From Clostridia bacterium (GTDB lineage Bacteria > Bacillota > Clostridia > Oscillospirales > CAG-272): DNA of 40,800 bases. This document shows, one piece after another, positions 1-8,750 of this stretch. The position numbers and the translations under genes were made by a program. The stretch lies in contig JAFTRE010000015.1 in assembly GCA_017462385.1 (NCBI GenBank), positions 1 through 40,800 of the forward strand. The letters run 5' to 3'. Every line of letters begins with the position of its first letter. Within the stretch, counting starts at the first letter, position 1. The notes beneath the pieces were generated by a model, which saw nothing but the letters and a program-made list of their open reading frames with translations, did not search any database and had not been told where the DNA came from.

Positions 1-954
1 GGCCACGCTGACTACGTTAAGAACATGATCACCGGTGCTGCTCAGATGGACGGCGCTATCCTGGTCGTTGCTTCTTCTGACGGACCTCTGCAGCAGACCC
101 GCGAGCACGTTCTGCTCGCTCGTCAGGTTGGCGTTCCTGCACTTGTTGTTTTCATGAACAAGACTGACCTGGTTGACGACCCCGAGCTTCTCGATCTCGT
201 TGAGATGGAGACTCGTGATCTGCTCTCTTCTTACGAATTCCCTGGAGATGACATTCCTTTCATTCGCGGTTCCGCTCGTGCAGCTCTCGAGAGCACTTCC
301 ACCGATCTGTCTTCTCCTGAGTACGCTCCCATCCTCGAGCTGATGGCTGCCGTTGATGAGTATATTCCTACTCCCGAGCGTAAGGCTGATCTGCCTTTCC
401 TGATGCCCGTTGAGGACGTCTTCTCCATCTCCGGCCGTGGTACTGTTGCTACCGGTAGAGTTGAGCGTGGTACTGTTAAGGTTGGTGACACTGTTGAGAT
501 CGTTGGTCTTACCGACGAGCGCAAGACCACTGTTGTTACCGGCGTTGAGATGTTCCACAAGCTGCTCGACCAGGCTGAGGCAGGCGATAACGTTGGTCTG
601 CTTCTCCGTGGTATCGACAAGAACGGTATCGAGCGCGGACAGGTTCTCTGCAAGCAGGGTTCCATTAATCCTCACACTCAGTTCGTTGGTCACGTTTACG
701 TTCTTACCGAGAAAGAGGGCGGCCGTAAGAAGCCCTTCTTCCCCGGCTACAGACCTCAGTTCTACTTCAGAACAACCGACGTTACCGGTGTTATCGAGCT
801 TCCTGAAGGCGTTGAAATGTGCCGTCCCGGCGATAACGTTGATATGACCGTTGAGCTTATCACACCTATCGCTATCGAGGTTGGACTCCGTTTCGCTATC
901 CGTGAGGGTGGTAGAACCGTTGGTTCCGGTATCGTTTCCGAGATCATCGAGTAA
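1..954 (+). CDS. tuf: Elongation factor Tu, 5'-truncated by the window edge
   Basis: EF-Tu is the GTPase that delivers aminoacyl-tRNA to the ribosome. The frame is open from base 1, which reads [19 protein letters not shown], the region just after the switch II DxxG motif, so roughly the first 80 residues lie outside the window. Visible are the guanine-specificity motif NKTDLVDD (usual form NKCDxVDD), the [14 protein letters not shown] stretch that opens domain II, and domain III ending in a conserved [11 protein letters not shown] tail. Codons are strongly biased (gtt, cgt, ctg, gac), unlike the neighbouring genes, as expected for a very highly expressed gene. The stop is followed by an exact tandem 10-base repeat (951-970) that includes the stop codon, then a strong hairpin. 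Identification is essentially certain. Confidence 0.98.
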   Translation, partial: GHADYVKNMITGAAQMDGAILVVASSDGPLQQTREHVLLARQVGVPALVVFMNKTDLVDDPELLDLVEMETRDLLSSYEFPGDDIPFIRGSARAALESTSTDLSSPEYAPILELMAAVDEYIPTPERKADLPFLMPVEDVFSISGRGTVATGRVERGTVKVGDTVEIVGLTDERKTTVVTGVEMFHKLLDQAEAGDNVGLLLRGIDKNGIERGQVLCKQGSINPHTQFVGHVYVLTEKEGGRKKPFFPGYRPQFYFRTTDVTGVIELPEGVEMCRPGDNVDMTVELITPIAIEVGLRFAIREGGRTVGSGIVSEIIE

Positions 955-980
955 TTTAAAGTAATTTAAATTCGATACTA

Positions 981-1007
981 TGTCCCGAGGGCAATGCCCT
1001 CGGGACA
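981..1007 (+). terminator. Strong hairpin after tuf without a clear U-run
   Basis: A 27-base palindrome, with arms TGTCCCGAGGGCA and TGCCCTCGGGACA around a single base, lies 27 bases after the tuf stop. It is followed by GTCAATTATCATTTT, so there is no proper U-tract. The FMN aptamer begins only about 10 bases later. It may be a weak terminator or an mRNA 3'-end stabiliser that lets some transcription read through into ribU. Confidence 0.5.
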
Positions 1008-1016
1008 GTCAATTAT

Positions 1017-1137
1017 CATTTTGGGGAATTGGTGAAATTCCATGCCGGCGGTATAGTCCGCGAACGCACAAGCAGTGCGCCGATCGGGTGTGACTCCCGA
1101 ACCGACGGTAAAGCCCGGATGAGATAAGATGAAAATG
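1017..1137 (+). ncRNA. FMN riboswitch (RFN element)
   Basis: The conserved RFN blocks are in order: GGTGAAATTCC, GCCGGCGGTATAGTCCGCGA, GGTGTGACTCC, ACCGACGGTAAAGCCCGGAT and GAGATAAGATG. The closing P1 helix pairs CATTTT (1017-1022) with AAAATG (1132-1137). FMN binding should favour the terminator that follows, switching off ribU and the gene after it when riboflavin cofactors are plentiful. Confidence 0.97.
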
Positions 1138-1138
1138 T

Positions 1139-1177
1139 CCCCGCCGTACTATGCGCGCGGGGGCTTTTTCTCTTAAA
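1139..1177 (+). terminator. Expression-platform terminator of the FMN riboswitch
   Basis: CCCCGC and GCGGGG arms close a GC-rich hairpin followed directly by CTTTTTCTCTT. This is the usual arrangement for an FMN riboswitch acting by transcription termination. The ribU start codon follows 26 bases later. Confidence 0.85.
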
Positions 1178-1202
1178 TATTAATTATATTTGAGAGGTAA
1201 AA

Positions 1203-1934
1203 ATGAAAAGAAACAATTCAATAGTTAACACCAAAAAAATAGTAGTGCTGGCGATGTTTTGCGCCATAGCATATATAACTTGTTTCATTTTAAGAATAAG
1301 CGGTATAGGCGGTTTTTTGTCCTTTGAGATCAAAGATACTGTAATTACCATTGCTGCCATGCTGTTTGGTCCCCTTGCAGGCGTGGCAATATCGTTTACC
1401 GTCGCTTTTTTGGAAATGATATCCTTCAGCAGTACGGGTATATGGGGGGCTATAATGAATTTTGCATCCAGTGCTGTGTTTTCGGTGTGTGCGAGCACAG
1501 TTTACATATATTGTCCCGGTATTAAGAAAAAAATATCGGGGGCGATAGTCGGTTTGGCAACAGCTATCATTTCAATGACCGCTGTTATGATGGTACTAAA
1601 TCTTATTATTACTCCGATTTATCAAAATGTCTCCGTGGAAGTGGTAAAAGGGATGCTGCTGCCGTTGCTGTTGCCCTTTAACGCAATCAAAGCGACACTC
1701 AATTCGGCTCTTATTATGATGCTGTATAAACCGATATCTATGGCGCTCAAACGCGCTAAGGTTGTCGGAATAGATACTTCTGACGATGAACTTGCCGCAG
1801 TAAATGTTTATCATATGGGCAAAAAGAGCATACTGATACTGATCGTCGCGGCGATTGTTGCGATTGCGTGCCTTGTCCTTTTGATGGTGGTCTTGGGCGG
1901 CGAGATTTCATGGATAAGAGACATGAGTAAATAA
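1203..1934 (+). CDS. ribU: Riboflavin ECF transporter S-component RibU
   Basis: RibU binds riboflavin in the membrane and works with the shared EcfA/EcfA'/EcfT module, which is not in this window (group II ECF arrangement). The FMN riboswitch immediately upstream is the strongest evidence for the substrate. The protein is very hydrophobic; residues 1-185 match the RibU core, with an LSFEIKDTVITIAAMLFGP region typical of riboflavin S-components. The start ATG is preceded by TGAGAGG. Oddly, residues 186-243 form an extension with a polar linker (TSDDELAAVNVYHMGKK) and a further hydrophobic segment at about 209-232, whereas RibU proteins usually end near 190-200 residues. The DUF368 gene begins 16 bases after the stop, so the two are probably co-transcribed. 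Confidence 0.93.
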   Translation: MKRNNSIVNTKKIVVLAMFCAIAYITCFILRISGIGGFLSFEIKDTVITIAAMLFGPLAGVAISFTVAFLEMISFSSTGIWGAIMNFASSAVFSVCASTVYIYCPGIKKKISGAIVGLATAIISMTAVMMVLNLIITPIYQNVSVEVVKGMLLPLLLPFNAIKATLNSALIMMLYKPISMALKRAKVVGIDTSDDELAAVNVYHMGKKSILILIVAAIVAIACLVLLMVVLGGEISWIRDMSK

Positions 1935-1950
1935 CAAAGGCGAACGCAAA

Positions 1951-2799
1951 ATGAAAAAAAACAAGATATTACAAATTATAATGTGGATCGTGCAAGGCTG
2001 TATAGTAGGTATCGGCGCGATTTTGCCCGGAGTCAGCGGTGGCACGCTTTGCTACGTTTTCGGTATATACGATCCACTGCTTGAAACGCTGTCAAACCCC
2101 ATAAAGGGACTAAAAAAATATTGGTTTATGCTGATATTTGTTATGCTTGGCGTTGGAGTCGGATTTGTCGGCTTCGCCGGCGTGACAAACTGGCTGCTTG
2201 GACTTAACGAGGGTGTGGTGCTATGCGTTTTTGTGGGACTTATTGCGGGTACATTGCCCGAGCTGTGGCGTGATGCCGGTGAGCAGGGTAGAGGTAAAGC
2301 ATCTATTGTTTCAATGATAGTCAGCTTTGCCGCCATTTCTGCGGTGTTCTTTGTATTTAAGAATGTCTGGCATCTGACTATTCAGCCGAATTTTGTGGGA
2401 TGGTTGCTGTGCGGTCTGCTTTGGGGACTTAGCTTTATCGTTCCCGGGTTCAGCTCGTCGACATTGCTTCTGTTTTTCGGCATATACGAGAAAATGTCAG
2501 AGGGTATATCCCATCTCGACTTCGGCGTTCTCATCCCGCTCGGTATTGCAATGCTGGCAACTTTGCTGCTGTTCTCGCGGCTTATGAAGCTGGTGTTTAG
2601 TAAATACCACTCCATAGTTTCGCACTGCGTTTTGGGATTTGTCGTTGCTACAACGCTGATGATACTCCCATCGTTCAACACATCACTAATTAATATTTTT
2701 ATCTATATTTTTTGCATCATTTGCGGTTGCGCGGCATCCATTTTGCTTTCCAAAGCATTCGACAAGATACGCGGTGCATCCGAAAATGGGGCGCGGTAA
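1951..2799 (+). CDS. DUF368 membrane protein (PopT-type undecaprenyl phosphate translocase family)
   Basis: This is a 282-residue multi-spanning membrane protein. The N-terminal GIGAILPGVSGGTLCYVFGI stretch (about residues 21-40) and the repeat-like LSFIVPGFSSSTLLLFFGIY stretch (about 159-178) are the two inverted-repeat signature loops of DUF368. Members of this family (PopT) have been shown to recycle undecaprenyl phosphate, the lipid carrier for peptidoglycan and surface polymers, across the membrane; assignment here is by family. It sits 16 bases after ribU, behind the same FMN riboswitch and with no terminator between, so its expression should follow flavin status unless an internal promoter exists. 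The start ATG is preceded by a weak AAAGGCGAACG site. Confidence 0.88.
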   Translation: MKKNKILQIIMWIVQGCIVGIGAILPGVSGGTLCYVFGIYDPLLETLSNPIKGLKKYWFMLIFVMLGVGVGFVGFAGVTNWLLGLNEGVVLCVFVGLIAGTLPELWRDAGEQGRGKASIVSMIVSFAAISAVFFVFKNVWHLTIQPNFVGWLLCGLLWGLSFIVPGFSSSTLLLFFGIYEKMSEGISHLDFGVLIPLGIAMLATLLLFSRLMKLVFSKYHSIVSHCVLGFVVATTLMILPSFNTSLINIFIYIFCIICGCAASILLSKAFDKIRGASENGAR

Positions 2800-2830
2800 A
2801 AGAAAATTTAACCGAGCCTGTGCAAACCTA

Positions 2831-2859
2831 TTGACATTTGTCGACTTACATGTTATAAT
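2831..2859 (+). promoter_or_regulatory. Consensus sigma-A promoter of the metK leader
   Basis: TTGACA (2831-2836) and TATAAT (2854-2859) are separated by exactly 17 bases, a perfect consensus. The predicted transcription start near 2866 is about 20 bases before the SAM-I aptamer. Confidence 0.92.
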
Positions 2860-2886
2860 GCATTGTAAAAATTCATCAAAATAAAA

Positions 2887-2972
2887 ATCTTATCAAGAGT
2901 GGCGGAGGGACAGGCCCTGTGAAGCCCGGCAACCTGCATTATGTAAGGTGCCAATTCCCGAGAGATGAGTGC
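2887..2972 (+). ncRNA. SAM-I riboswitch (S-box)
   Basis: The S-box core is clear: CTTATCAAGAGTGGCGGAGG, GACAGGCCCTGTGAAGCCC, GGCAACC, AAGGTGCCAATTCC and the closing GAGATGAG. It lies between a consensus promoter and metK. High SAM should stabilise the aptamer and permit the following terminator, giving feedback control of SAM synthesis. Confidence 0.97.
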
Positions 2973-2988
2973 TTTTTATCGGCTATTC

Positions 2989-3015
2989 GACCCTCGGGAC
3001 ACCGAGGGTCTTTTT
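2989..3015 (+). terminator. Expression-platform terminator of the SAM-I riboswitch
   Basis: A 9-base-pair stem (GACCCTCGG / CCGAGGGTC) with loop GACA is followed by TTTTT. It ends about 20 bases before the metK start. Confidence 0.92.
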
Positions 3016-3036
3016 ACCGCATTTCAGGAGGAATAA

Positions 3037-4215
3037 ATGAAAAAACGTTTTTTTACTTCGGAGTCTGTAACAGAAGGACATCCCGATAAAATATGTGATA
3101 AAATTTCCGACGCGGTACTGGACGATATTCTGCGTCAGGATCCCATGGCGCGCGTTGCCTGTGAGACATTCTGTACCACGGGTATGGTCGCGCTTATGGG
3201 CGAGATAACAACCGAGGCATATGTCGATTTTCAGACTATTGTGCGCGAGACCGTGCGCGAGATCGGTTATGACCGCGCAAAATACGGCTTCGACTGCGAT
3301 AGCTGCGCCGTTATCAGCTCTATTCACGAGCAGTCGCCCGATATTGCAATGGGTGTCGATAAATCTTTCGAGGCCAAGGAAAACGGCGGAGACGGATATG
3401 ACATTGGCGCGGGTGACCAGGGACTTATGTTCGGCTATGCCTGCAATGAAACAGATGAGCTTATGCCGTTGCCCATTTCGCTGTCACATAAGCTGGCAAA
3501 GCGCTTGAGCGAGGTGCGCAAGAATAAAACTCTTGACTATCTTCGCCCCGACGGCAAGACGCAGGTTACCGTTGAATATCAGGACGACATCCCCGTGCGT
3601 GTTGACACTGTTGTTATCTCGACACAGCACAGCTCCGATGTCGAGCTGTCGCAGATACGTCGGGACATGATAAAATACGTTATAGAGCCGGTAATTCCCG
3701 CCGCATTGCTTGATGATGCTACCAAAATATATGTCAACCCCACCGGACGCTTTGTTGTCGGCGGACCTGCCGGCGACACCGGACTTACCGGACGCAAGAT
3801 AATCGTCGATACATACGGCGGATATTCGCGCCACGGAGGCGGCGCGTTCTCGGGTAAAGACCCGACCAAGGTTGACCGTTCCGCGTCCTACGCCGCACGA
3901 TATGCCGCAAAGAACATCGTCGCGGCCGGACTGGCATCGCGCTGCGAGGTGCAGATAGCTTACGCTATCGGCGTTGCGCGTCCTGTCTCTGTGCTGGTCG
4001 AAACATTTGGTACGGCTGTTTGCCCCGAGGAGGAAATCGCAAAGGCACTGCTTGAACGCCTCGATCTGCGCCCTGCGGCTATTATCGAGAAATTCGGTTT
4101 GCGCCGTCCCATTTACTCACCGCTTGCCGCTTACGGACACATGGGTCGTGAGGATCTGGGCGTGAGTTGGGAGGCTCGCGACCTCGCACCTGCCCTTCGT
4201 TCGGCGCTGCTTTAA
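3037..4215 (+). CDS. metK: S-adenosylmethionine synthetase
   Basis: MetK makes SAM from methionine and ATP in the cytoplasm. The 392-residue length is normal for the family. Hallmarks are [18 protein letters not shown] near the N-terminus (methionine/ATP site), the [12 protein letters not shown] hexapeptide region, and the P-loop-like [20 protein letters not shown]. The start is fixed by CAGGAGGAATAA directly upstream. Control by the SAM-I riboswitch agrees with the function. The gene appears to be transcribed from its own promoter; a small membrane-protein gene follows 47 bases later with no obvious terminator between. Confidence 0.98.
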   Translation: MKKRFFTSESVTEGHPDKICDKISDAVLDDILRQDPMARVACETFCTTGMVALMGEITTEAYVDFQTIVRETVREIGYDRAKYGFDCDSCAVISSIHEQSPDIAMGVDKSFEAKENGGDGYDIGAGDQGLMFGYACNETDELMPLPISLSHKLAKRLSEVRKNKTLDYLRPDGKTQVTVEYQDDIPVRVDTVVISTQHSSDVELSQIRRDMIKYVIEPVIPAALLDDATKIYVNPTGRFVVGGPAGDTGLTGRKIIVDTYGGYSRHGGGAFSGKDPTKVDRSASYAARYAAKNIVAAGLASRCEVQIAYAIGVARPVSVLVETFGTAVCPEEEIAKALLERLDLRPAAIIEKFGLRRPIYSPLAAYGHMGREDLGVSWEARDLAPALRSALL

Positions 4216-4262
4216 GTCAATGCCTACGCCTTCCGCATATAATATTGTGGGAGGGAAGGCAA

Positions 4263-4562
4263 ATGCATATTGTATTAATTTTTGAAATTATCGGGGCTGT
4301 TTTTGCGGCGTTCGGCATGGTGTGCCTGTGGCATTTTGTGACCGACGCGTGGCGCGGCCCCGAAAAAATCTTAACGGCATTGGTGTATGACGGCAGCTTT
4401 GAGGCGGAGGAACTGGGATGCCTTGTCAGCTGCTCACGCCGCCGTTTTTCTTCACAACGCCGCACCGCCGTGATAGTAACGCCGCAGGCAAGGCTGCCTG
4501 ATGAGGTGGCCCAAGCGCTTAAGGACAATAATGTTGAAATTTATTATATCACATATCAATAA
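4263..4562 (+). CDS. Small membrane-anchored protein of unknown function
   Basis: I do not recognise this 99-residue protein. It has one N-terminal transmembrane segment (about residues 3-25, IVLIFEIIGAVFAAFGMV) followed by a basic and polar domain with RRRFSSQRRTAVIV and a C-terminal NNVEIYYITYQ. The ATG at 4263 is chosen because GGGAGG lies just upstream; the frame is open further back into metK, but without a better start. The upstream GCCTTCC (4228-4234) and GGAAGGC (4254-4260) could form a stem that overlaps the ribosome binding site. It ends 30 bases before recD2 and is probably in one transcript with it. Function unknown. Confidence 0.7.
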   Translation: MHIVLIFEIIGAVFAAFGMVCLWHFVTDAWRGPEKILTALVYDGSFEAEELGCLVSCSRRRFSSQRRTAVIVTPQARLPDEVAQALKDNNVEIYYITYQ

Positions 4563-4592
4563 TTAGAGGCTGTGATAGAAAGGAAGTTGCAG

Positions 4593-6836
4593 ATGCCGGA
4601 CATGAATAACATAGCACGCCCCGATGAACGGGACGCAGGTGGACTTATACGCATTGATGGCGTGGTCGAGAATATCATATATTCCAACAAAGAAAACGGT
4701 TATACCGTGTGCGATGTCGAGGACTCGAACGGCGAGCCCGTCACCGTTACCGGCATCATGCCTTATGTAAGCGAGGGAGATGCCGTCAGCTTTTTCGGAA
4801 AATGGATACACAGCCCGAAATACGGCAGACAGTTTCGCGCCGAGCAGTTTGAGCGCTCATTGCCCGCCGATACAGCATCAATTCTGCGCTATCTTTCCTC
4901 GCGTACGATAAAAGGTATAGGCCCGAGACTCGCGCAACGCATCGTAGCCGAATTTGGCGAAGATACTTTTGATGTTATGGAAAATCACCCCGATTGGCTG
5001 GCGCAAATAAAGGGTGTATCGAGAAAGGTCGCCGAGGCGGCGTGCGAGGATTTTCGCGAAAAATCGGGCATGCGCAATGCTTTGCTGTTTTTCCGTGACT
5101 ATTTCGGCTCGGCAACAACTATAAAAATATATAAAAAATACGGCAACAGTGCCATTGATATCGCTCGCGAAAATCCGTACAGACTGTGCGAGGAGGTCGA
5201 AGGTATCGGATTTGAGAGAGCCGACCTCATGGCGCAAAAAATGGGTATGCCGCATGATTCGCCCGAGCGTATCATGAGCGGTATCGTTTATCTGCTGTCC
5301 TCAAACGCCGCGCAGAACGGACACGTTTGCTTGCCCGAGAGCAAGCTGATTGAAACCGCGGCAAATCTGCTGGGGTGTACGCCCGCGGCGGCGAGCGAAG
5401 CGCTGACCTCGCTTGTCGGACAGGGCAGAGTTATTGCGGATGTCAGAGGCAAAATAAGATACATTTATATGCCATATGCCTACGACTGCGAAAAATATAT
5501 TGCCATGAAGCTTGCGTTGCTGGATAAGCTGTGTCCCGCAGTCGACATTGTCGATATCTCGGCGTTTATTGATAAGGAAGAGCGCCAGAACGCACTGTCC
5601 TATGCTGCCATGCAGCGCCGAGCCATTGCGGATGCGCTCGGCAACGGTGTTTTTGTGCTGACGGGAGGCCCCGGAACGGGTAAGACTACCATTGTCAAGG
5701 CGCTTATCGATATTTTTGAGAGCATGGGCATGAAGGTAGCGCTTGCCGCGCCTACAGGCCGCGCGGCAAAGCGTATGTCCGAGGCGACAAGCCGCGAGGC
5801 AAAAACGGTACACAGATTGCTTGAAATGGAGTTCGGCGCCGAGGGCGGAGACAGCTTCCGCCGCAACGAAAAGGATCCGCTTGATGAAAACGTCATAATT
5901 ATAGACGAGGCATCCATGTTAGATAGCTCGCTGACCGCTTCATTGCTTCGTGCCATCAAGCCCGGGGCACGTCTGCTTCTCATCGGCGATGCCGATCAGT
6001 TGCCATCGGTGGGGGCGGGGAATGTGCTGTCCGATATTATTGCGTCGGAAAGGTTTGCAACTGTCAGACTGAACGAAATATTCCGCCAAGCTCAAAAAAG
6101 CCTGATAGTTACCAACGCACACGCGGTCAACGAGGGCAGAATGCCCGAGATGGGTGTTAAGGACAACGACTTTTTCTTTCTGCCTCGTTCGTCAGACCGT
6201 GACATAGCGGCTACTATCGTCGACCTTTACCGCAACCGCCTGCCCAAAAGCTACGGACCGGACACGGTGAATAATATACAGGTCATCTCGCCGTCGCGGA
6301 GAGGCGAGGCGGGAACGGAAAACCTCAATATACTGCTTCAAAACGCACTTAATCCCGCCGCACCGCTCAAAAACGAATATCAGTTCCGCCAGACCACATT
6401 TCGCGTCGGCGACCGCGTTATGCAGGTGCGCAACAACTACGAGCTGAGCTGGGACAGACCCGACGGTGAGGGTATGGGCGTTTTCAACGGCGATATCGGA
6501 GTTATAACCGATATCAACCGCGGCTCCTCCTGCTTTGAGATAATGTTTGACGACAGGCATGTCGTTTATGATTTTTCATTGCTCGAGGACCTGGAGCACG
6601 CATACGCTGTTACGGTGCATAAAAGCCAGGGCAGTGAATATCCCATCGTTATATTGCCCGCCTACAACGCACCTCAAATGCTGCTGACGCGCAATTTGCT
6701 GTATACGGCAGTCACAAGAGCGCAGAGAATGGTTATAATCGTTGGGCGCGAGGATATTGTGGGCTGTATGGTGGGCAATAACCGTACCACAATGCGATAT
6801 ACAGGGCTTGCCGCTCGTATAGGCGAGTGTGAATAA
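4593..6836 (+). CDS. recD2: ATP-dependent helicase RecD2
   Basis: RecD2 is a stand-alone SF1B 5'-3' DNA helicase of bacteria lacking RecBC, linked to DNA repair and replication-fork maintenance. From the chosen start the protein is 747 residues, the usual size. An N-terminal OB-like region is followed by helix-hairpin-helix repeats (IKGIGPRLAQRIVAEFG from about residue 106). The helicase core has Walker A GGPGTGKTT (358-366), Walker B IIIDEASMLD (about 435-444), a VTVHKSQGSEYPIV motif (from 673) and a C-terminal LLYTAVTRAQ motif. I prefer ATG 4593 over the GTG at 4572 because GAAAGGA lies 8 bases before it. The comFC-like gene begins 2 bases after the stop. Confidence 0.96.
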   Translation: MPDMNNIARPDERDAGGLIRIDGVVENIIYSNKENGYTVCDVEDSNGEPVTVTGIMPYVSEGDAVSFFGKWIHSPKYGRQFRAEQFERSLPADTASILRYLSSRTIKGIGPRLAQRIVAEFGEDTFDVMENHPDWLAQIKGVSRKVAEAACEDFREKSGMRNALLFFRDYFGSATTIKIYKKYGNSAIDIARENPYRLCEEVEGIGFERADLMAQKMGMPHDSPERIMSGIVYLLSSNAAQNGHVCLPESKLIETAANLLGCTPAAASEALTSLVGQGRVIADVRGKIRYIYMPYAYDCEKYIAMKLALLDKLCPAVDIVDISAFIDKEERQNALSYAAMQRRAIADALGNGVFVLTGGPGTGKTTIVKALIDIFESMGMKVALAAPTGRAAKRMSEATSREAKTVHRLLEMEFGAEGGDSFRRNEKDPLDENVIIIDEASMLDSSLTASLLRAIKPGARLLLIGDADQLPSVGAGNVLSDIIASERFATVRLNEIFRQAQKSLIVTNAHAVNEGRMPEMGVKDNDFFFLPRSSDRDIAATIVDLYRNRLPKSYGPDTVNNIQVISPSRRGEAGTENLNILLQNALNPAAPLKNEYQFRQTTFRVGDRVMQVRNNYELSWDRPDGEGMGVFNGDIGVITDINRGSSCFEIMFDDRHVVYDFSLLEDLEHAYAVTVHKSQGSEYPIVILPAYNAPQMLLTRNLLYTAVTRAQRMVIIVGREDIVGCMVGNNRTTMRYTGLAARIGECE

Positions 6837-6838
6837 GT

Positions 6839-7585
6839 ATGGGAGTACTTCGCAATCTTCTGTTTCCGCCGCGCTGTGCCGCCTGCCGTAAGCTTTTGCC
6901 CTTCGACGGCGCGGGCGGCGAGCATATCATGTGCCTTGAATGCCGCGGTGCTTTTGAGGCGGAAAAAATAAAGCTGTGCCGCATGTGCGGTTCGCTTATG
7001 ATGGATTGTCGCTGTATGCCCGATATGTTGGGAGACGTCGGCTGTGCCGCGCTTGTCAAGCTGGCAAGCTACAGAGCCGCCGATCTGCGCGGCGTTATCA
7101 ATAAAATTGTCAATAATAACAAACGGTATAAATACAACGAAAGCTTTGAATTTGCGGCGCGTCAGCTGTTGCCGTGTATAGGGCGGTCCCTTGATGAGCG
7201 CCAGACGCAAGCAGAGAATGTCATAGTTTCGTTTTGTCCGCGCAGTCGTCGTGCATACCGACAAAACGGTTTTGACCAAGCGCAGATGCTTGCCCAATAC
7301 ATAGCGGCACTTGGCGGTTTTACATGCGAGCGATTATTGTCACGCAGACGGCGGGACAGCTCGCAAAGCCAGAAAAAGCTGGGCTTTGAGGCGCGAGCAA
7401 CAAATGTCCGCGGCGCGATAATGCTTTCGTGTGACCGAACGCTTGAGGGAAAAACGGTATTGCTTGTAGACGATGTCGTGACAAGCGGCGCTACCATGTC
7501 GGCGTGTGTCTCACTGCTTCTCGGTGCGGGTGCGGCGGCGGTTATCGGTGTGTGCATTGCCGCCGCCAAAAGCGAAAATCGGTAA
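6839..7585 (+). CDS. comFC: ComF-family phosphoribosyltransferase-like protein
   Basis: ComFC-type proteins combine an N-terminal zinc-binding cysteine cluster with a phosphoribosyltransferase fold and are needed for DNA uptake in competent Firmicutes; many members are found in non-transformable species. The 248 residues contain CAACRK, CLEC, and a CRMCGSLMMDCRC cluster in the first 60 positions, then RRAYRQNGFDQAQMLAQ and the PRPP-binding loop VLLVDDVVTSGAT. The start ATG is 2 bases after the recD2 stop, so translation is coupled and both proteins may act on DNA. Transcription probably ends soon after, since mreB has its own promoter. The competence role is inferred from the family only. Confidence 0.88.
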   Translation: MGVLRNLLFPPRCAACRKLLPFDGAGGEHIMCLECRGAFEAEKIKLCRMCGSLMMDCRCMPDMLGDVGCAALVKLASYRAADLRGVINKIVNNNKRYKYNESFEFAARQLLPCIGRSLDERQTQAENVIVSFCPRSRRAYRQNGFDQAQMLAQYIAALGGFTCERLLSRRRRDSSQSQKKLGFEARATNVRGAIMLSCDRTLEGKTVLLVDDVVTSGATMSACVSLLLGAGAAAVIGVCIAAAKSENR

Positions 7586-7592
7586 AAAATCA

Positions 7593-7621
7593 TTGATTTT
7601 TTGTCATATATATGGTACAAT
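7593..7621 (+). promoter_or_regulatory. Sigma-A promoter of mreB
   Basis: TTGATT (7593-7598) and TACAAT (7616-7621) are 17 bases apart. A small hairpin (about 7627-7647, arms around an AAAA loop) lies in the leader before the mreB ribosome binding site. Confidence 0.75.
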
Positions 7622-7671
7622 AAAACAAAGGGCAAAAATGCCTTTTGACAGAACATGAAAGGAGCCTGTCC

Positions 7672-8715
7672 GTGGGTGTTTTTAAAAATCTTTCCGAACG
7701 CTTCGGTTCGCGCGACATAGGAATAGATCTCGGTACTGCGACAGTGCTCGTTTATGTGGACGGAAAGGGCATAGTACTTAATGAGCCGTCGGTCGTTGCC
7801 ATCGATACCGCCGCCGATAAAATAATCAAGGTCGGTCGCGAAGCGCAGGCTATGATGGGACGTACGCCGGGACACATCAAGACCATTCGTCCGTTGAAAA
7901 ACGGAGTCGTGGCTCAGTATGAGGTCACGCTTCGTATGCTTCAGTATTTTATCAGCCGTGCTTGCGGGGATATGTTTTTCCGCCCGCGCGTTATGATATG
8001 CATTCCGGGCGGTATTTCGGATGTCGAGCGTCGTGCTGTTATGGACGCGGCGCTGGAGGCGGGTGCGCGGTCGGTTCAGCTTATCGCCGAGCCGCTTGCC
8101 GCCGCTATCGGTGCGGGGCTTAACGTAAACGCTCCCGAGGGACATCTGGTGGTCGATATCGGCGGAGGAACTACCGATGTCGCAGTGGTATCGCTGGGCG
8201 GCATCGTAGTGTCCGAGACCATACGCGTCGCGGGCGACCAATTTGACGAGGCGATAGTGCGCCACGTCAAAAACAAATATCGCGTTCATATCGGCGAGAG
8301 AACCGCCGAGCAGATAAAAATACGCATTGGCGCGGTCTATGAGCATAAAAATATCAAGACCATGAAGGTGCGCGGCAGATGTATGAGCGAGGGATTGCCA
8401 AAGGAGATCACTATCAGCTCCCGCGAGATGCTGGAGGCTATGAAGGATCCTATCGCGGAGATAATCGAGGCGATATGCCGCGTTGTCGAGCGAACAACTC
8501 CGGAGCTTATTCCAGATATCATCAACAACGGTATCACTATGACGGGAGGCGGCAGTCAGCTTGCCGGTCTTGACCGTTTGCTTGCCGACGTTACCGGCAT
8601 TCGAGCCACAGTTGCCAAGGACGCCCCACTTTGCGTGGTGCAGGGAACGGGGCGCTCGCTCTCAAAGCTTTCCTATGAAGAGGACGGCAGCGGTGGAGAA
8701 GCCAAGCTGATCTGA
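7672..8715 (+). CDS. mreB: Rod shape-determining actin homologue MreB/Mbl
   Basis: MreB polymerises under the membrane and positions the elongation cell-wall machinery. The protein is 347 residues, the family norm. It carries the actin-fold phosphate 1 motif DIGIDLGTATVLVY, the phosphate 2 motif VDIGGGTTDVAVVSLGG and the adenosine motif MTGGGSQLAGLD. GTG 7672 is chosen because AAAGGAG lies 7 bases before it and an amphipathic VFKNLSERFG N-terminus follows; a TTG at 7645 would add nine residues with no ribosome site. It is monocistronic or leads into pepD 35 bases downstream. mreC and mreD are not adjacent, so this may be the solitary Mbl-type paralogue; the sequence alone does not separate MreB from Mbl. 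Confidence 0.93.
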   Translation: MGVFKNLSERFGSRDIGIDLGTATVLVYVDGKGIVLNEPSVVAIDTAADKIIKVGREAQAMMGRTPGHIKTIRPLKNGVVAQYEVTLRMLQYFISRACGDMFFRPRVMICIPGGISDVERRAVMDAALEAGARSVQLIAEPLAAAIGAGLNVNAPEGHLVVDIGGGTTDVAVVSLGGIVVSETIRVAGDQFDEAIVRHVKNKYRVHIGERTAEQIKIRIGAVYEHKNIKTMKVRGRCMSEGLPKEITISSREMLEAMKDPIAEIIEAICRVVERTTPELIPDIINNGITMTGGGSQLAGLDRLLADVTGIRATVAKDAPLCVVQGTGRSLSKLSYEEDGSGGEAKLI

Positions 8716-8750
8716 AGCGTATCTGTAAGTATTTTGAAATGAGGGTCATT

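Noticed and set aside
951-970. Exact tandem 10-base repeat at the tuf stop codon
   Set aside because: Two copies of an AT-rich decamer are too short and simple to call a feature; most likely a slippage duplication.
7162-8346. 394-codon open frame antisense to comFC and mreB
   Set aside because: It spans two clear plus-strand genes and the mreB promoter; its translation is low-complexity shadow sequence.
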